This document shows positions 23,026 to 34,462 of a DNA stretch of 64,000 bases, in pieces. Every line of letters begins with the position of its first letter. The first letter of the stretch is position 1. Under the pieces are notes generated by a model. It was not told where the DNA came from. It ran no database searches and saw only the letters and a list, made by a program, of their open reading frames with translations. This DNA comes from Marisa cornuarietis (taxonomy: Eukaryota > Mollusca > Gastropoda > Architaenioglossa > Ampullariidae): assembly GCA_004794655.1 (NCBI GenBank), contig SMMW01000522.1, forward strand, positions 3,782,001-3,846,000, in the 5' to 3' direction. A program made the position numbers and the translations under genes.

Positions 23026-23152
23026 AATAGATGCAATAATTTTAAAAGTTTTGTTTCATGAGATGTTGAGTTATTATATAACATCATAAGTGTTTTATTG
23101 CTTAGTTTGTCCACTAACCATTTTATTTTCTTCAGCTGCATATGGTTCCCTG

Positions 23153-23374
23153 TCGTTTCGACTAGGGTCGTTTCGACTAAGGTCGTTCCGACTAGGGTCA
23201 GTTCGATTAAGCCGTTTCGTCTAACGGTCGAGTCATCTATAGGACGCATGAAATGCTATAGGACGCATGAAATGGAAAAAACAACTTAGACGAAACGACT
23301 TAGTCGAACCGACCTTAGTCGAACTGACCCTAGTCGAACTGACCTTAGTCAAACTGACCCTAGTCGAATCGACC
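23153..23374. mobile_element. 222-bp MITE with tandem-unit inverted ends, next to a CC2D2A exon
   Basis: The left arm is a row of GTTTCGACTAGGGTC-type units (15 bp, four to five copies); the right arm is the complement (GACCTTAGTCGAACT-type units, five to six copies). The core contains CTATAGGACGCATGAAATG twice. Flanks GGTTCCCTG (23,144-23,152) and GGTTACCCTG (23,375-23,384) resemble a 9-bp target duplication with one added base. No coding capacity. It ends 36 bp before an exon. Confidence 0.75.
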
Positions 23375-23410
23375 GGTTACCCTGCATATCTTCTGTTAAT
23401 TTTTTTTCAG

Positions 23411-23520
23411 GCAGTAGTTCATCCATATGTGGAGGTAATGTTCCAGCATAATACTGTACGAACCAGTGCTGGTGAAGGCCCTAATCCCAGTTTCAATGAG
23501 GAGCTTGAACTTTCATTAAA
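23411..23520 (+). CDS. CC2D2A: CC2D2A exon: C2 domain core
   Basis: 110 nt between TTTTTTTCAG and GTAAGA. Encodes AVVHPYVEVMFQHNTVRTSA then GEGPNPSFNEELELSLK. The VRPFVEVSFQ-like and AEGPNPSWNEELEL-like blocks are the most conserved C2 strands of CC2D2A. The acceptor lies 36 bp after a MITE at 23,153-23,374, so its branch point may lie inside transposon sequence. Confidence 0.95.
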
Positions 23521-24649
23521 GTAAGATTTGTTGGTATCAAATGGAAAAAAAAGAATTAGAAAGAAAAGGGCAGACAAATTTATTTTTTCTGTTACTGTTG
23601 ATACTTTTGTCGTTAAGCACTTGACATAGTCACTGTCATTATCACTACTGTGAATTTCTGCTTGTTTTGAAAGTTCCACTCATCATCTGTGAAGTCTTGT
23701 TTTTTCTGTGACTGCATCACCCAAGCCAAAGCATTTTCTGTCAGAGTCCACAAAAGGTCTTGAAGAAATTTTCATCACTATTTCGTTTATAGCATATGGA
23801 AGGAAAGAGATTATGAAATTCCACATGGGAACTAGATAGACCAAATGCTATAAGACCTCACTGGGAAAAAGTTTTTTAAAGTGTTATTAAGGCGTGATGT
23901 CAAAATGTTCATATTTTAGGCTAATAATCATTCAACAATAACAAATGCTTCAGAGAAGAGTATAAAACTTCAAATTTAAAATATTTGACTAGCCTTTTCT
24001 TAAAAAATATTTTTTAACAAATGTTTGCTCTAATGTATTCTGCAAACAGCAAAAAAAGTGTTATGCAAGAAAGTCATAGTTACATATTTCACCTTTTTTT
24101 TTGCATTGCAGCATGGTTAAATATAGCATCATGTGAGGTCCCTACTCATCCTCTTCATGTTCTTGTTTATGGTGTCAAAAGACCATATTTTAATACTGCT
24201 GAAAGTGGGTCTTAATAGGGAGGTTTTACTGTACTTGATTTTAAATGGATTGTACAGGACAACCCACATGGCACTTTCCTATACTTATGACATTTTAAAA
24301 TGTCTTCAGAGCTGGCTGCATGTTTAAATGAGACCTAATTAACACTTTGAATGATCCCCATCTACATGATCATCCTGAAATTTCTTCATTCTTACACGTC
24401 GTCCCTGGGACAGACTTTACATCAGTGCCAAACATTGCGGTTCAACACTGTACTGCAATTTCTACTATGTGATCGTCTGGATATTCTCCTGACGATTTGA
24501 TCAATATGTTTGGATATAGCTCTATTCTGCTCCAGTCCAATGACTGTAGATCTATCTCATTGACATCTTGATCTATGAATGTCATCCGGCAGAAGAACGA
24601 GCTGGTATTCCTATAACTTACAGAGAGAGCCACAGGAACTTTGTCTGTC
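23521..24649. other. CC2D2A intron, mostly unassigned
   Basis: No family signature recognised in several small open frames. Confidence 0.35.
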
Positions 24650-24738
24650 TTGTGTTTTTATGTTTGTAATGCGCGGAGAGCCTGGCTTTGGCTGGGATAC
24701 CGCACTATAAAAGCTCACACCATTATTATTATTATTAT
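24650..24738 (+). repeat. L2-type 3' tail motif, variant
   Basis: AATGCGCGGAGAGCCTGGCT, then ACCGCACTATAAAAGCTCAC and (ATT)n; same layout as the other L2-type tails with altered stem bases. Confidence 0.55.
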
Positions 24739-26020
24739 TCATCCTATGGGAGTCTTTAACAGTTGACCCTTTTAACAGTGGCAATACCACTGGTACACTC
24801 CTGGCCAGATTAAATGACATGCCATCCTTCCCTGTCTTTCTGACCACCCACCTCCACCTAAATGACACTTGACACTTAACAAGTCTTAATTTACACCATC
24901 ATCCTATTGATTTCTGTTGTGTGGACATTTTGTGCTGTGTGAAGAGAATCGTAAACTGAAGAAAATATCAGGATTTGCCACAACCATCCCCATAATGAAG
25001 ATTCAGCTGGTTATATGTAAATATATTGGGATGGTTGGCAGCATAGTGACAAGAAACCATCTGTCACCATGACAGTGAAAATCAGGTGTCATGGATTCAT
25101 ATCTTAGCTCTGACATAGCTCTCTCTGGATATGACAGTGTTGACCGGCAGTGGTTTTCTCCGGGTACTTCGGTTTCTTCTACTCTGATTGATTGATTAAT
25201 TTATTGAAGAGGCCTTCGGCCCATTTCAAGGGGGAATCCAGGCATAATACAATGTAAACCAGTGGCGTGCTGTCCGTGGACACGGGGGACAAGGCTAGTC
25301 CCCTAAGAGTCACAAGTAATCATTTTTTTATTTGACAGTATCTTAACATAAAGCGTTTTAGAAATATTGAAAAGCGCCGGTGAAAAATGCGTCTTGCCCC
25401 TCTTCAAACCATAGCGCCACCAAGCGCCTGATGCACTCGGGGAACTAACCTTCGCAGTCGCTACCCGCCTGCTGTTGAATAGAGTAGATCACATTGTCTG
25501 GGGACTTGGACCAAACCTCCGCTTCCCCTCATGCCTTCAGCACCTGTGTTAGCACTAGCTTGTCCCGTGTGTCAAGTTACGTGTGAAGTTTCTACTAAAG
25601 ATCGACAGGAATCTGTGGTTGCACAGTCACAATCTCCAACCTAAGTTTGTTAGTGCATTTTGGTGTCCAGTGAGCATGCTTAACTGACTTGAAAACTTGA
25701 CTGACTGAAAACAAAAATCTTTTTGTAAATGGAGAGGGACTCGGTTGACAAAATCTTTTCCCTCCAATGCGTCATCAGGAGCCCGCGATGACTCAGTGGC
25801 AACCTTGCTTTCAGTCAGTCTTTGCCAGCTATGAAACTTGCTATGCCGCTAAGCTCAACGACGTTTAAACATTATGAAGGGCTGCATACAGTTAATGGTG
25901 ACAGGCAAAATAACTCAATACCTAAAACTAATGACAGGTTAAGGTGATATAAATGATGCTTTAAAACAACCGAGACGATGTAGCTTGTTAAGTAGGTTAG
26001 TTTACACACAACGACAGCAG
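24739..26020. other. CC2D2A intron, unassigned
   Basis: Contains GATTGATTGATT near 25,187 and a CAGTGGCGTGCTG motif near 25,259 that resembles a hAT end, but I found no matching second end. No coding signature. Confidence 0.35.
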
Positions 26021-26095
26021 TGCCTGCATGGTGTAGTGGTTACACGCAGCGCCTTTTCTCTCAAAAGTATTGCTTTCGAATCCCGAATGTTTTTT
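26021..26095 (+). repeat. tRNA-like sequence, probably a SINE head
   Basis: TGGTGTAGTGG is a good Pol III A box and TTTCGAATCC a near B box, spaced as in a tRNA. The acceptor stem does not pair and a T run follows, so it is a tRNA-derived remnant, not a working tRNA. Confidence 0.5.
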
Positions 26096-26438
26096 TGTTT
26101 TTGTTTTGATATCGATACATTGATATCGAAATATAGATATTTTAGACTCACAGGTGATAGAAATTGCTTTAGCTTAGTAATAACAGTTATTGCGTTTGAA
26201 AGAGGATATTTTTATTTTTTACATAGCATGTAATCTAACCTACAGGTTATGTCGTCTTGCTTGTTTTCGACTATTCCCCCTTTCTAACGTCATTTAACGC
26301 TTATGTATGGTATCTACAAAATTATCTGGTATTTTTACATAAATCCTGATATTATAATCAACATTATTATAAAACCTGATTTGTTCGTCGCTTACTTGTA
26401 TTACTATATTTATGTAGTACGAGATACATATTGAGGCG
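26096..26438. other. CC2D2A intron, unassigned
   Basis: AT-rich sequence; nothing recognised. Confidence 0.35.
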
Positions 26439-29400
26439 TCAAGAGAAATGCAGGAAATCGAGTAGCTTCCACCCCCCCACCCCTTGGTCTTTTGTGTCGC
26501 CAGCCTCAGTCAGGTGAACACTCACAGCTTGGGCATAACTAGAACCTTGGAACTCATGTGTGACCTGTGTTCTGTGTGCGGGGGATTCCTCTCGTGGTGA
26601 ACACTCCCTTTGTGTCATGCTTCCATATCTGACACTTGCTGGTGGTGTCTCCCCATCACGTGACACATCATTGTCATGACGACGCTGAATGGGTTCCTCT
26701 AGGACCAGCTTGCTTCCCACATAGTACGCACGTTATCCCTGGGAACGATGCTCTCTTAGAATCTCTCGTTGTCTAGCTGTGAGATCCCCCGACACCTTAA
26801 CACCTTTTCCACCAAGTTTGTTTCTGCCTTTTGTAAGCACATCTATCTTGTCTGTCCATCGGGTAAACGGCCTATGATGGGCCGTGGTTTATCTTTTCGA
26901 TAAGGGCCTAATCGGTGTGCATGAACTATGTCCGATAGTGCCCAAACTTTATCAGGAACAGTGTCATGTAAAGGATCGATCACCTTCTGGGCACAAATAG
27001 AGAATGTTTCTTTGTGCGATTCCTGAATTTTCATAGAATTTAAGATTGTCTCTCCTTGAAAACGCATCTAACTTGTCTATCTTTTCATTTGTAATTGTCA
27101 TGAACTCATTTAGCCTACCTTCCATGTCCGTAACTATACAAGTTGTTTCTTGAAACTTTCTGTGCACTTGGTTGAATTCCTCTTCTAGATGTACAGTTCT
27201 AGATCATAGGTCACTGATGTCAGACCCAAGCGAACTCAGAGTGTTTTGGACAGAACTTAGCTGATCTTTCACAGAGTTAAAACCAGCCATTAACTGTTCT
27301 TGTTGCTGTTCAAACATGGCAGTGAGCATCAACTTCATGTCATTATTGGAATCAAGGTCGCCCATACTGGTCTTGGAATCAGTTTTCTTTAGGCCCAGAT
27401 CTGGACCAGGGTTTAATTCTACGTCTCCAGAACATAACAATATGCTAGCAGGGCGGGTGCAAGGCTGTGTTGCACCCTAGGCGAAAGACAAATACTGCAC
27501 CCCCTCTCCCCCCTCCAGAAAAATGAACCAGTTATCCAAAAAAAAAAGAGCATAATTATACGTTTAGGCTTAACTCTGTTTTCTTAACTGAAATTTTAAA
27601 CACCGAACCTAGGCTTACATTAAAGACCACAAGGCTGTGCAACAAAAAGATTTGCAAAAAGTTGTACCACCACTATCGCAACCCTTTGCATTCACACAAG
27701 CAAAATAAGCACTATAAGAAATGAGGAAATAAAATGAAGGTAAAAAAAGAAATCGTGTAGGAAAGTATGCACTGTTCACTCTTGTACGGCTAAATCCAGT
27801 TCATAAATATAGTCTTATAGAACAGTTCAGTTCACAGATCTCCTATTAGACCTTTACTGATTCTGCTTTTGGAAGGATGACAGCTCCAAGTGCCTGAACA
27901 GACCAATACAAAGTAAATTCAAACACGAGATGTCTGCAGCTGCTCAGAAAAGTGAGGTTTTTACAACATCCTGTGGGTTTTAACTTTAAATTTAAGACTA
28001 CCTTTCTCTCCGCCCCCCCCCCACCCTGATCTTGGTTGTCCAGCCCTGTTAATATGATCTGACTTTCTTTTAAGTGGTAGAGATTTATCCTTCTCCACTA
28101 AGCCACCCCACTTAGGTCCTTTCAATCTTTCTCTCCTCTCTCTTTCTCATCTCACGGACAACTATCAAGTAACATCGCACCACGTTCTTTGTCCAGTCTT
28201 CTAATCTGATCCGACTGGTCATTAACTGTGATAGATTTATTGCTACCCGTTGGGCCTTTCCACCTAGCACCTTGGCAAATGCTTTCAATCGTTCTCTTCT
28301 TTCTCATCTTACAGACGAACTAAGAAGTAAAACCGCACTGACTACATGTTTGCTCCTTAGAAATAGTGGAAAAGTGGTTTTCTACAAGAACTCATTATGA
28401 CCAGAGGTGTTAGAACCCAGAAGTGTCAAAGAATGGCTTATTAAAATTAAACTTTTTTCGAGAATTTGCTCTCCGATTTGATTAATAACTTATAAGTAAG
28501 AACTACTTTTTGTGAAGAAAAAGTACGTCTGTTTTTCAATTGCAGGCATACATCACAGACAGATGGATACTTGCATGCCTCCCAAATCAGACCTACACTT
28601 ATGAGTAGGGGGATTTCAAACACTCGTGTAAAAGGCTTTATGGAGTGGCGACTGACTGCACACTGATGGAGACAAGAAATCTGTAGCACCTTGCTCTGAT
28701 CTTATTTTGCTGTGTGGTCTAAAACTCAAGTTATCACAGCTTCTAGCATCTAGACTACCCACCATCGCAGCTACCACATGTTCCCATCCCAAGTCACACC
28801 TGACAGGTGGGCGGGGCAGTACAAAAGAGAGTCTTCTAGACGCTAACAATACAAAGTTGTAAATCATGGTGTCAAGGCAGCTGCCCAAAAACATTCCAAT
28901 AGGCACCACTGATCTGTGTCCGGCCTGATATTATTTGTTGAAAACTAGAGAAGTAAATAGACTATAGGTCTTAGTACGCATTATCTCTTAATAACCAATT
29001 TCAAATACTCTGTCAATAGAGCATAATAACAACAGGCTATCCGTTCAAACTGTAAACAAACAGACGCACTCTTAGATAATAAAATAAACATTACAATTTG
29101 ACAATTAAAGTAAGCGCAATGAACCCATTGAACTGAAAATAATAAATTTAATAATAAGAAATTTAAATATTCACGACCATGAGTCACAACAGTAAGTACA
29201 AGACTTTAGGCCATCAGTGTCACCGCTGTACACATCACTAAGGAGAAAACAGGTTCTTGACAGTGAGTTAAATAAATTGATCTGAAATTTGATGGTTAAA
29301 AATAGATATACTATTTAACTTCAAGTGACTCTGACATTTGTTTGCTAATGGCTTTAATACTCTTATTAACTAAGAATGTGATCGTGACATTAGCTAAGTT

Positions 29401-30412
29401 CCCTCAGGTTCAAAGTTCGTAAGTGTAAAAAATATTGAGCATATTGTCATAACCAAAAGGAAACTGGCGTAGCAAACTTAAGTCAGTGTTGTTGTCCCCG
29501 ATCTCAGCTGCAGTGTTTTCAATGCATAAGTGCGTAACGTCTTCCTAAGTAGGATACAAGAGAGAAAGGTGAGGTTGGTCCGCCCTGACCAGGCCCCATC
29601 ACCAACGCTGCCCCTCCCCCACCTCTGATCTCTGCTGTCTATCCTCTGCCAAATCCGCCCTCTTCTTCCCCGCTGGTTATCTAGTCACTTCAAGAGCGCC
29701 CTGTAATAATGTGGTTTTCCTGTAATACATGAACTGAGAAACTCACGTGGTGAAGTCAACCTACAAGTAGAGGAAAGGTGTCCTGCAAATGTCATTCTAT
29801 GAAAATGATATTTTTCCCTAACACTTTTCATCACTTAAAAAAAAAAAAAAAACAGCAGGCCATGTTTGCTCCCCTCTCCGTGACTGCCCCACCAGGCCCT
29901 TTCCCACCCTCCAGTGCCACCCCAAACCCCCGCCCTTCCCCGCTCCCTCTCTGCCCTCTACTTCCCTGCTGGTTAGCTGGTTACTGCAAGTGCGCCCTCC
30001 AATAATTACAATGGGGTTTTCCTGTAAAACATGTACTGAGAAACTAGCATGGTGGTCAGTCTATAAGCAGAGGAAAGGTGTCTTGCTATTGTCATTCTAT
30101 GAAAATGATATTTTCCCTAAAATTATTCATCTTTAAAAAAAACAGCAGGCCATTTTTGCGCCCCCCTCCCTCCTTGGTGCACCCTAGGCGACTGCCTTAG
30201 AGGTGGAACTGGCCCTGTATGCTAGCGATTATGACTGCTAGTAGTACACACCATACCCTCAAAATCCGAGCCTTGCTGTGTAATCTCACTGACGCCTGAG
30301 CTCGTTTGTGCATGAAAGACCAGAAAATCCACACAAATCGGCCACAAATGTTCCTGAAAGTTGAATGCACTACAGGCATGGCTATCAGCACCACTTTGGA
30401 CACAAAAATCAC
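26439..30412 (-). pseudogene. LINE ORF1 with 2A motif, coiled coil and RRM-like domain, split by a hAT insertion
   Basis: Minus-strand ORF1. The N-terminus (30,412-30,226) ends in a hydrophobic stretch, VLLAVIIAS, and is cut by a hAT element (27,449-30,217). It resumes at 27,440 with LLCSGDVELNPGP, which fits the 2A ribosome-skipping consensus D(V/I)ExNPGP. Then come a coiled coil (EQQQEQLMAGFNSVKDQLSS), SRRDNLKFY, a HAHRLGPYRKDKPRPII block and, before 26,720, VSGDLTARQREIL: the order of L1-type ORF1 proteins, which bind LINE RNA as trimers. Frameshifts and stops are present. 2A motifs at LINE N-termini are known from trypanosome and sea-urchin elements. No ORF2 is visible. Confidence 0.75.
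27449..30217. mobile_element. Non-autonomous hAT element with 8-bp TSD
   Basis: Flanked by TATGCTAG (27,441-27,448 and 30,218-30,225). The ends are CAGGGC and its complement GCCCTG, typical of hAT. Both subterminal regions contain GCACCCTAGGCGA. Inside, a unit of about 300 bp is repeated (about 29,570-29,865 and 29,866-30,160), each with TCATTCTATGAAAATGATAT, an A run and AACAGCAGGCCAT. I found no transposase, so it depends on another source. It interrupts a LINE ORF1 exactly, which confirms its limits. Confidence 0.85.
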
Positions 30413-30694
30413 AACAGATAAAATGACGTCATAGTTATAAGAGGAAAATGGAATCCAAAGTGGCTATAAACAAAAAATGTGTGTACACGGCCCGTGAGCG
30501 CAGTAAAACCCCCCAGTTTCTTCTACTCTGTGTGTGTGTTTATGTGCCTGTATCTACCAAACAGCAAAATTGTGCAGCATTAGATGACAGACTAATCAGA
30601 ACTGGCCATTTTACCTGTGTAATTGTATTTGCTGCTTACATCCCACAGTAGTCAGTATTTATATTTTAATATATTTTTCTTTGTTTGCCATTAG
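30413..30694. other. CC2D2A intron before an exon
   Basis: Short unassigned stretch ending in a normal polypyrimidine tract and acceptor. Confidence 0.4.
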
Positions 30695-30791
30695 AGCTCC
30701 CAATGATGATTTTTCACCAAGTGTACTACAGACAATCAGTGACTACATTTATCTTAACTTGTTTGATGAAGTTGTGGTGGATATTTTGGAG
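30695..30791 (+). CDS. CC2D2A: CC2D2A exon: C2 domain
   Basis: 97 nt between GCCATTAG and GTAAGC. Completes the AA-split Lys codon and reads APNDDFSPSVLQTISDYIYL then NLFDEVVVDILE, corresponding to the vertebrate APNGDYS...IFDEVLHDVLE segment. Ends in phase 0. Confidence 0.95.
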
Positions 30792-31384
30792 GTAAGCACA
30801 GATAAGAAGAATTATGTTTTTCTTTCGGTTGTAATGCATTAACTCAAAAGATATGTGAAATAATGGCTTAGTTTGATTTGTGCATGTATTTAGCCTAAAA
30901 TCAATTATGGTTACAAATATATATGTATATATATATATCCATCCATCCATTAAGGAATGAAACTCCTCAGATCTTAAGCTTTACGCTTAGTGAGAACAAG
31001 GCTGCACCTAACTTGCATAACAGCTTTTGTTCTCCTCCATTGCTTTTGGTTGTACTTTGTTGTAGCTGCATTTGACATACATTGACGAGCTTAAGTTTCT
31101 TACTGTGTTTTTTTGTCTGGCCATAGGAATCATGCAGAGTATTATTATTTAAGCATTCTTTAAGGTGTTGCCAGTGTCAGCCAATTTTTAGTTTCAGTCT
31201 TCCATATCTATGGAAGCCACATTTATTTTAGTAATTTTAGCTATTTTAATTGTAACTGTGTTTGTAGAAGACCATTATTCTGGTTTAACTATATCTGTCT
31301 TAAACTCTGTTGTTCTTGGTCCAGATCTACTGTTAGATGCAAACTTAGAATCTAATCCCATTGTGCTTTTGAGACTTTATAGAG
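30792..31384. other. CC2D2A intron, unassigned
   Basis: Contains a (TA)n tract at about 30,920-30,938. A frame at 31,210-31,479 has a hydrophobic start but no recognised domain. Confidence 0.35.
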
Positions 31385-32118
31385 CGAAATGCATACTTGC
31401 TGGCAGGCTGCCCCTCATACCTCATTCCTCATTCAGAAACTCCAGAAAGTACAGAACTCCGCTAGCATCTGCTTCTTAGAGCCACGAAACGGGACCATGT
31501 CACTCCTCTCCTTCGTTTTCTACATTGGCTACCCATCCGTTCTTGCATTCAGTACAAACTGTCTGTGCTGTGTTTTAATTTCTTTTCTAACTCCTGCCCT
31601 GATTATTTCTCTGAACTTATCATCCCTTACGTTCCAGCCAGACAACTACGCTCTTCATCTGATGACCGTCTCCTTACTGTTCCCATCACCAGAGCAACAA
31701 CATATTGTCACAGGATTTTTGGTTACTGTGCAGCAAAACAATGGAACTCTCTCCCTTTCCATATCCGCCACCTTCCTACAACTGAATCCTTCAAATCTGC
31801 ACTGAAAAATGCACCTCTTCCTTGAGCATTACTCCTAACACAGTCCACACAATGCTCGTCCTTCTTACCCTCCCCCTTCTGCTCTTGCTACTTGTCTACC
31901 CATCTTTCTCTGCAGAATCACTATATTTTCTATGTTTCTGTTACTTGGTGTCTTTTTGTGTTTTCCATCTTTGTTTTCTGTTTATTTTCAGTATTGTCGT
32001 TTATTCTAACGCCCTCGTGTTCTATCCATTTAGTCCATGTCTCTTCCTTGTTTTAAGCGCTAAGAGCATGCTCTCTATGAGTGTGAATATGCGCTATAAA
32101 AATCTTCATTATTATTAT
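31385..32118 (+). mobile_element. L2/CR1-like LINE 3' fragment
   Basis: Begins with the LQKVQNSA block and, across frames, continues with RSCIQYKLSVLCFNFFSN, CPDYFSELIIPYVPARQL, AAKQWNSLPFHIRHLPTTES and FKSALK, the C-terminal end of an L2/CR1-type RT. A 3' UTR follows, ending in TAAGCGCTAAGAGCATGCTC, GCGCTATAAAAATCTTCATT and (ATT)n at 32,118. This copy lacks the MITE found in the 6,741 copy. Confidence 0.8.
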
Positions 32119-32990
32119 TACTTCATAGGGATTCAGCAGACATGCAGACACATATTGTACTGATCATGCAGTATGCAATTTTTCCTGCGATTTTGTGGCC
32201 ACTTTTATCTGTGGTGTTTGCTGTTTTTTTTGTGATGCTTTGTACACTGTTTGGGATGAGGCTGTACTCTTCACTTCCTCATGATATATTTATATCTGTG
32301 TGCTGTACAGTGCACATACCTATTTATCAATTGGGATATACATTATATAAAATAATCTGTTATTATTATCATTACTTTTTCAAATTGAATATACTACCTC
32401 AACCAGCAAAACTGGCAGATGAAGGTGCACAAACATATATAAAAAGCTAGGTGCAACATTGCTAAATAATCATTAATGCTGCAGAGAGTGTTTCTGACTC
32501 TGCTGATGACAATTTCAGTAACAGATGACAAAATCTTTAAGATTTTCTGGGTTCACAAAATTTGATCACCACACTTGGATATGATTTTTTTTTTTTTTTG
32601 GTAACCTAGAGATAGAGAAATATTTTTAGAATGTCCACTAAATTAACTTAATTTCTTTTGGATTTACAAGAAAGTTCTTTGTTGAGGAATTTAGATTGGA
32701 AAAGTTAACATTGCATATTTTAAACTTCAGTTGTAGCTTTATTGATGTCTATCACATAATTTTTATGACTTTTTCAAAAACACTAAACTAACCAAATTTT
32801 ATGGTAGCAATGTTAATGTTAAGATAACATATCCAGAGAGTTAATGAACAGTGTTTACGTGATTTTGTTTAGTGATATGCAAGATATTTGGATAATATGT
32901 AGGAGTGTCTTCGCTTCCTCAGCAGCTATGATCCTGAACTGGTTTTATTCATTAAGCTACTCCAGAGTGTATTTTATGCTTATCTTTCAG
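32119..32990. other. CC2D2A intron, unassigned
   Basis: AT-rich; no gene or element recognised. Confidence 0.35.
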
Positions 32991-33089
32991 GATGAGCGTC
33001 AAAGAGAAACAGCAGTGCATCAGAGGTTGGAGAAAAAATGGCTTGGAAATATAAAGATTCCGTTTTCAACAGTCTATCTAAATGGAAAG
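32991..33089 (+). CDS. CC2D2A: CC2D2A exon: end of the C2 domain
   Basis: 99 nt between ATCTTTCAG and GTTTGC. Encodes DERQRETAVHQRLEKKWLGN then IKIPFSTVYLNGK. The WLG.(I/V)K(I/M)PFSTIY block closes the C2 fold in CC2D2A. Phase 0 at both ends. Confidence 0.95.
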
Positions 33090-33479
33090 GTTTGCATTAA
33101 GTTGAACATTTAATGGACATTCATAATGTATTTATGTTGATTGCACTTACATATTCATCATAATCATTTTAATGATTTTTTCATAATTTGTATAGTCATT
33201 TGAATCATTTTTGTAATCGTGAAGCTTTTTTTTTTTTTGACCTAAGATTATCTAGGTAAATTTCTCTCCCATATTCTTCTTTGACATTACCAGATGACAT
33301 CACCATAATAAATATGTTACAATGGCATTTTCTAACCACTGGCATGCTAGTGGAAAGATCGGTGTTGATCCTGTATATATAGATTTTAAAGCTAGCGCTG
33401 ACTGAGTAGCCAGTAGCTGCTCAAATGCTGATTCCACCAGAATGATTGTAATTATAGTCAATTGACTATCCGCCTGCTT
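33090..33479. other. CC2D2A intron, unassigned
   Basis: AT-rich; no gene or element recognised. Confidence 0.35.
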
Positions 33480-33700
33480 GTCTTTGCAGATTTATGACAC
33501 TCTCCATCCTTACTGTTAGTTCCCTGATTCCTCTTTGTCTTTTATGTTTTTCTTTTACTTAGCAACTGCATAGTTGTTTTTCCTTGTCCTTTTTATGCTG
33601 TGCATGTCTCATTTTTTGTCTTAAGTGCTGAGACCATGCTTGTTCATGAGTGTGATATATAAATTATGCATTTATTTTTTATTATTATTATTACAACATT
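33480..33700 (+). repeat. L2-like LINE 3' UTR and tail, diverged
   Basis: A T/C-rich 3' UTR like that at 31,870-32,050, then TAAGTGCTGAGACCATGCTT, GAGTGTGATATATAAATTAT and (ATT)n. Confidence 0.65.
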
Positions 33701-34239
33701 TTAGGCTAAATACATGCACAAATCATGACCACCGCGCACTATCAGTCACTCAATCCTTTCAACACATACACGGAGCCTGACAAATACATGTTCTTTCATA
33801 CAAATTAAAAGAAAAGAATGATTTGCCTATAACGAATCTATCTGCTTTACTAAGTATAAATAAAAGAAGAAAACAAGAAAAATACACAAATGAAAAGTCA
33901 GTAAGAAAAACAATTCCTACATACAGATTACTTTAAAATAATAAAATCCCTAACCTTTGAGTCCTGCCTTTCTGAATATCTAAAAGAATACCTACTCACC
34001 TAATCGATCTATATACTCCTAAACGAACTACTCAAATGCCTTACTAAAAAAACTCTTCTTTTGATTCCTACCCTACTTGTCTTTCCGTCCTAAACCTCTC
34101 TCTTCTCCTACCTGACTACTAACTGCTTGCTTGCGCTCCCTCTCACGTCATTTCCTTCATTTTTTTTGTTTACATCACTCATACACGTCTTCCGAACAAC
34201 TGACGTCATTCACGCTCTTTTGTTCTTCCACACTAATCC
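33701..34239. other. Unassigned, possibly 5' UTR of the RTE-like LINE
   Basis: No coding signature. The C/T-rich part after about 34,080 may be the 5' UTR of the LINE that follows, but I cannot place the element's start. Confidence 0.35.
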
Positions 34240-34462
34240 TTATAAAACTCCGCCTGGAAACCCCCCGGGTAACCTGCCGGTCCCAAGCCCGGATGAAGGA
34301 GGAGGGTTGGGCGTGGGGTTAGCAACCCCACCCTGTAAAACAACCCTGCTACAGAAACCGCAAAAAGAACATTACCACAACGAGAGCCTGGACGGGAAGA
34401 TCCCTCCTTGGAGGGGCCTATGACGTGTGCTGACGAAAGCCCTCGGAAGTCAGCTCGCCGAC

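Noticed and set aside
25259..26020. A hAT element starting CAGTGGCGTGCTG
   Set aside because: No complementary end and no target duplication could be found downstream.
28447..28909. A transposase gene inside the hAT element at 27,449
   Set aside because: The minus-strand frames are short, end at random and contain no hATC, BED or catalytic signature.
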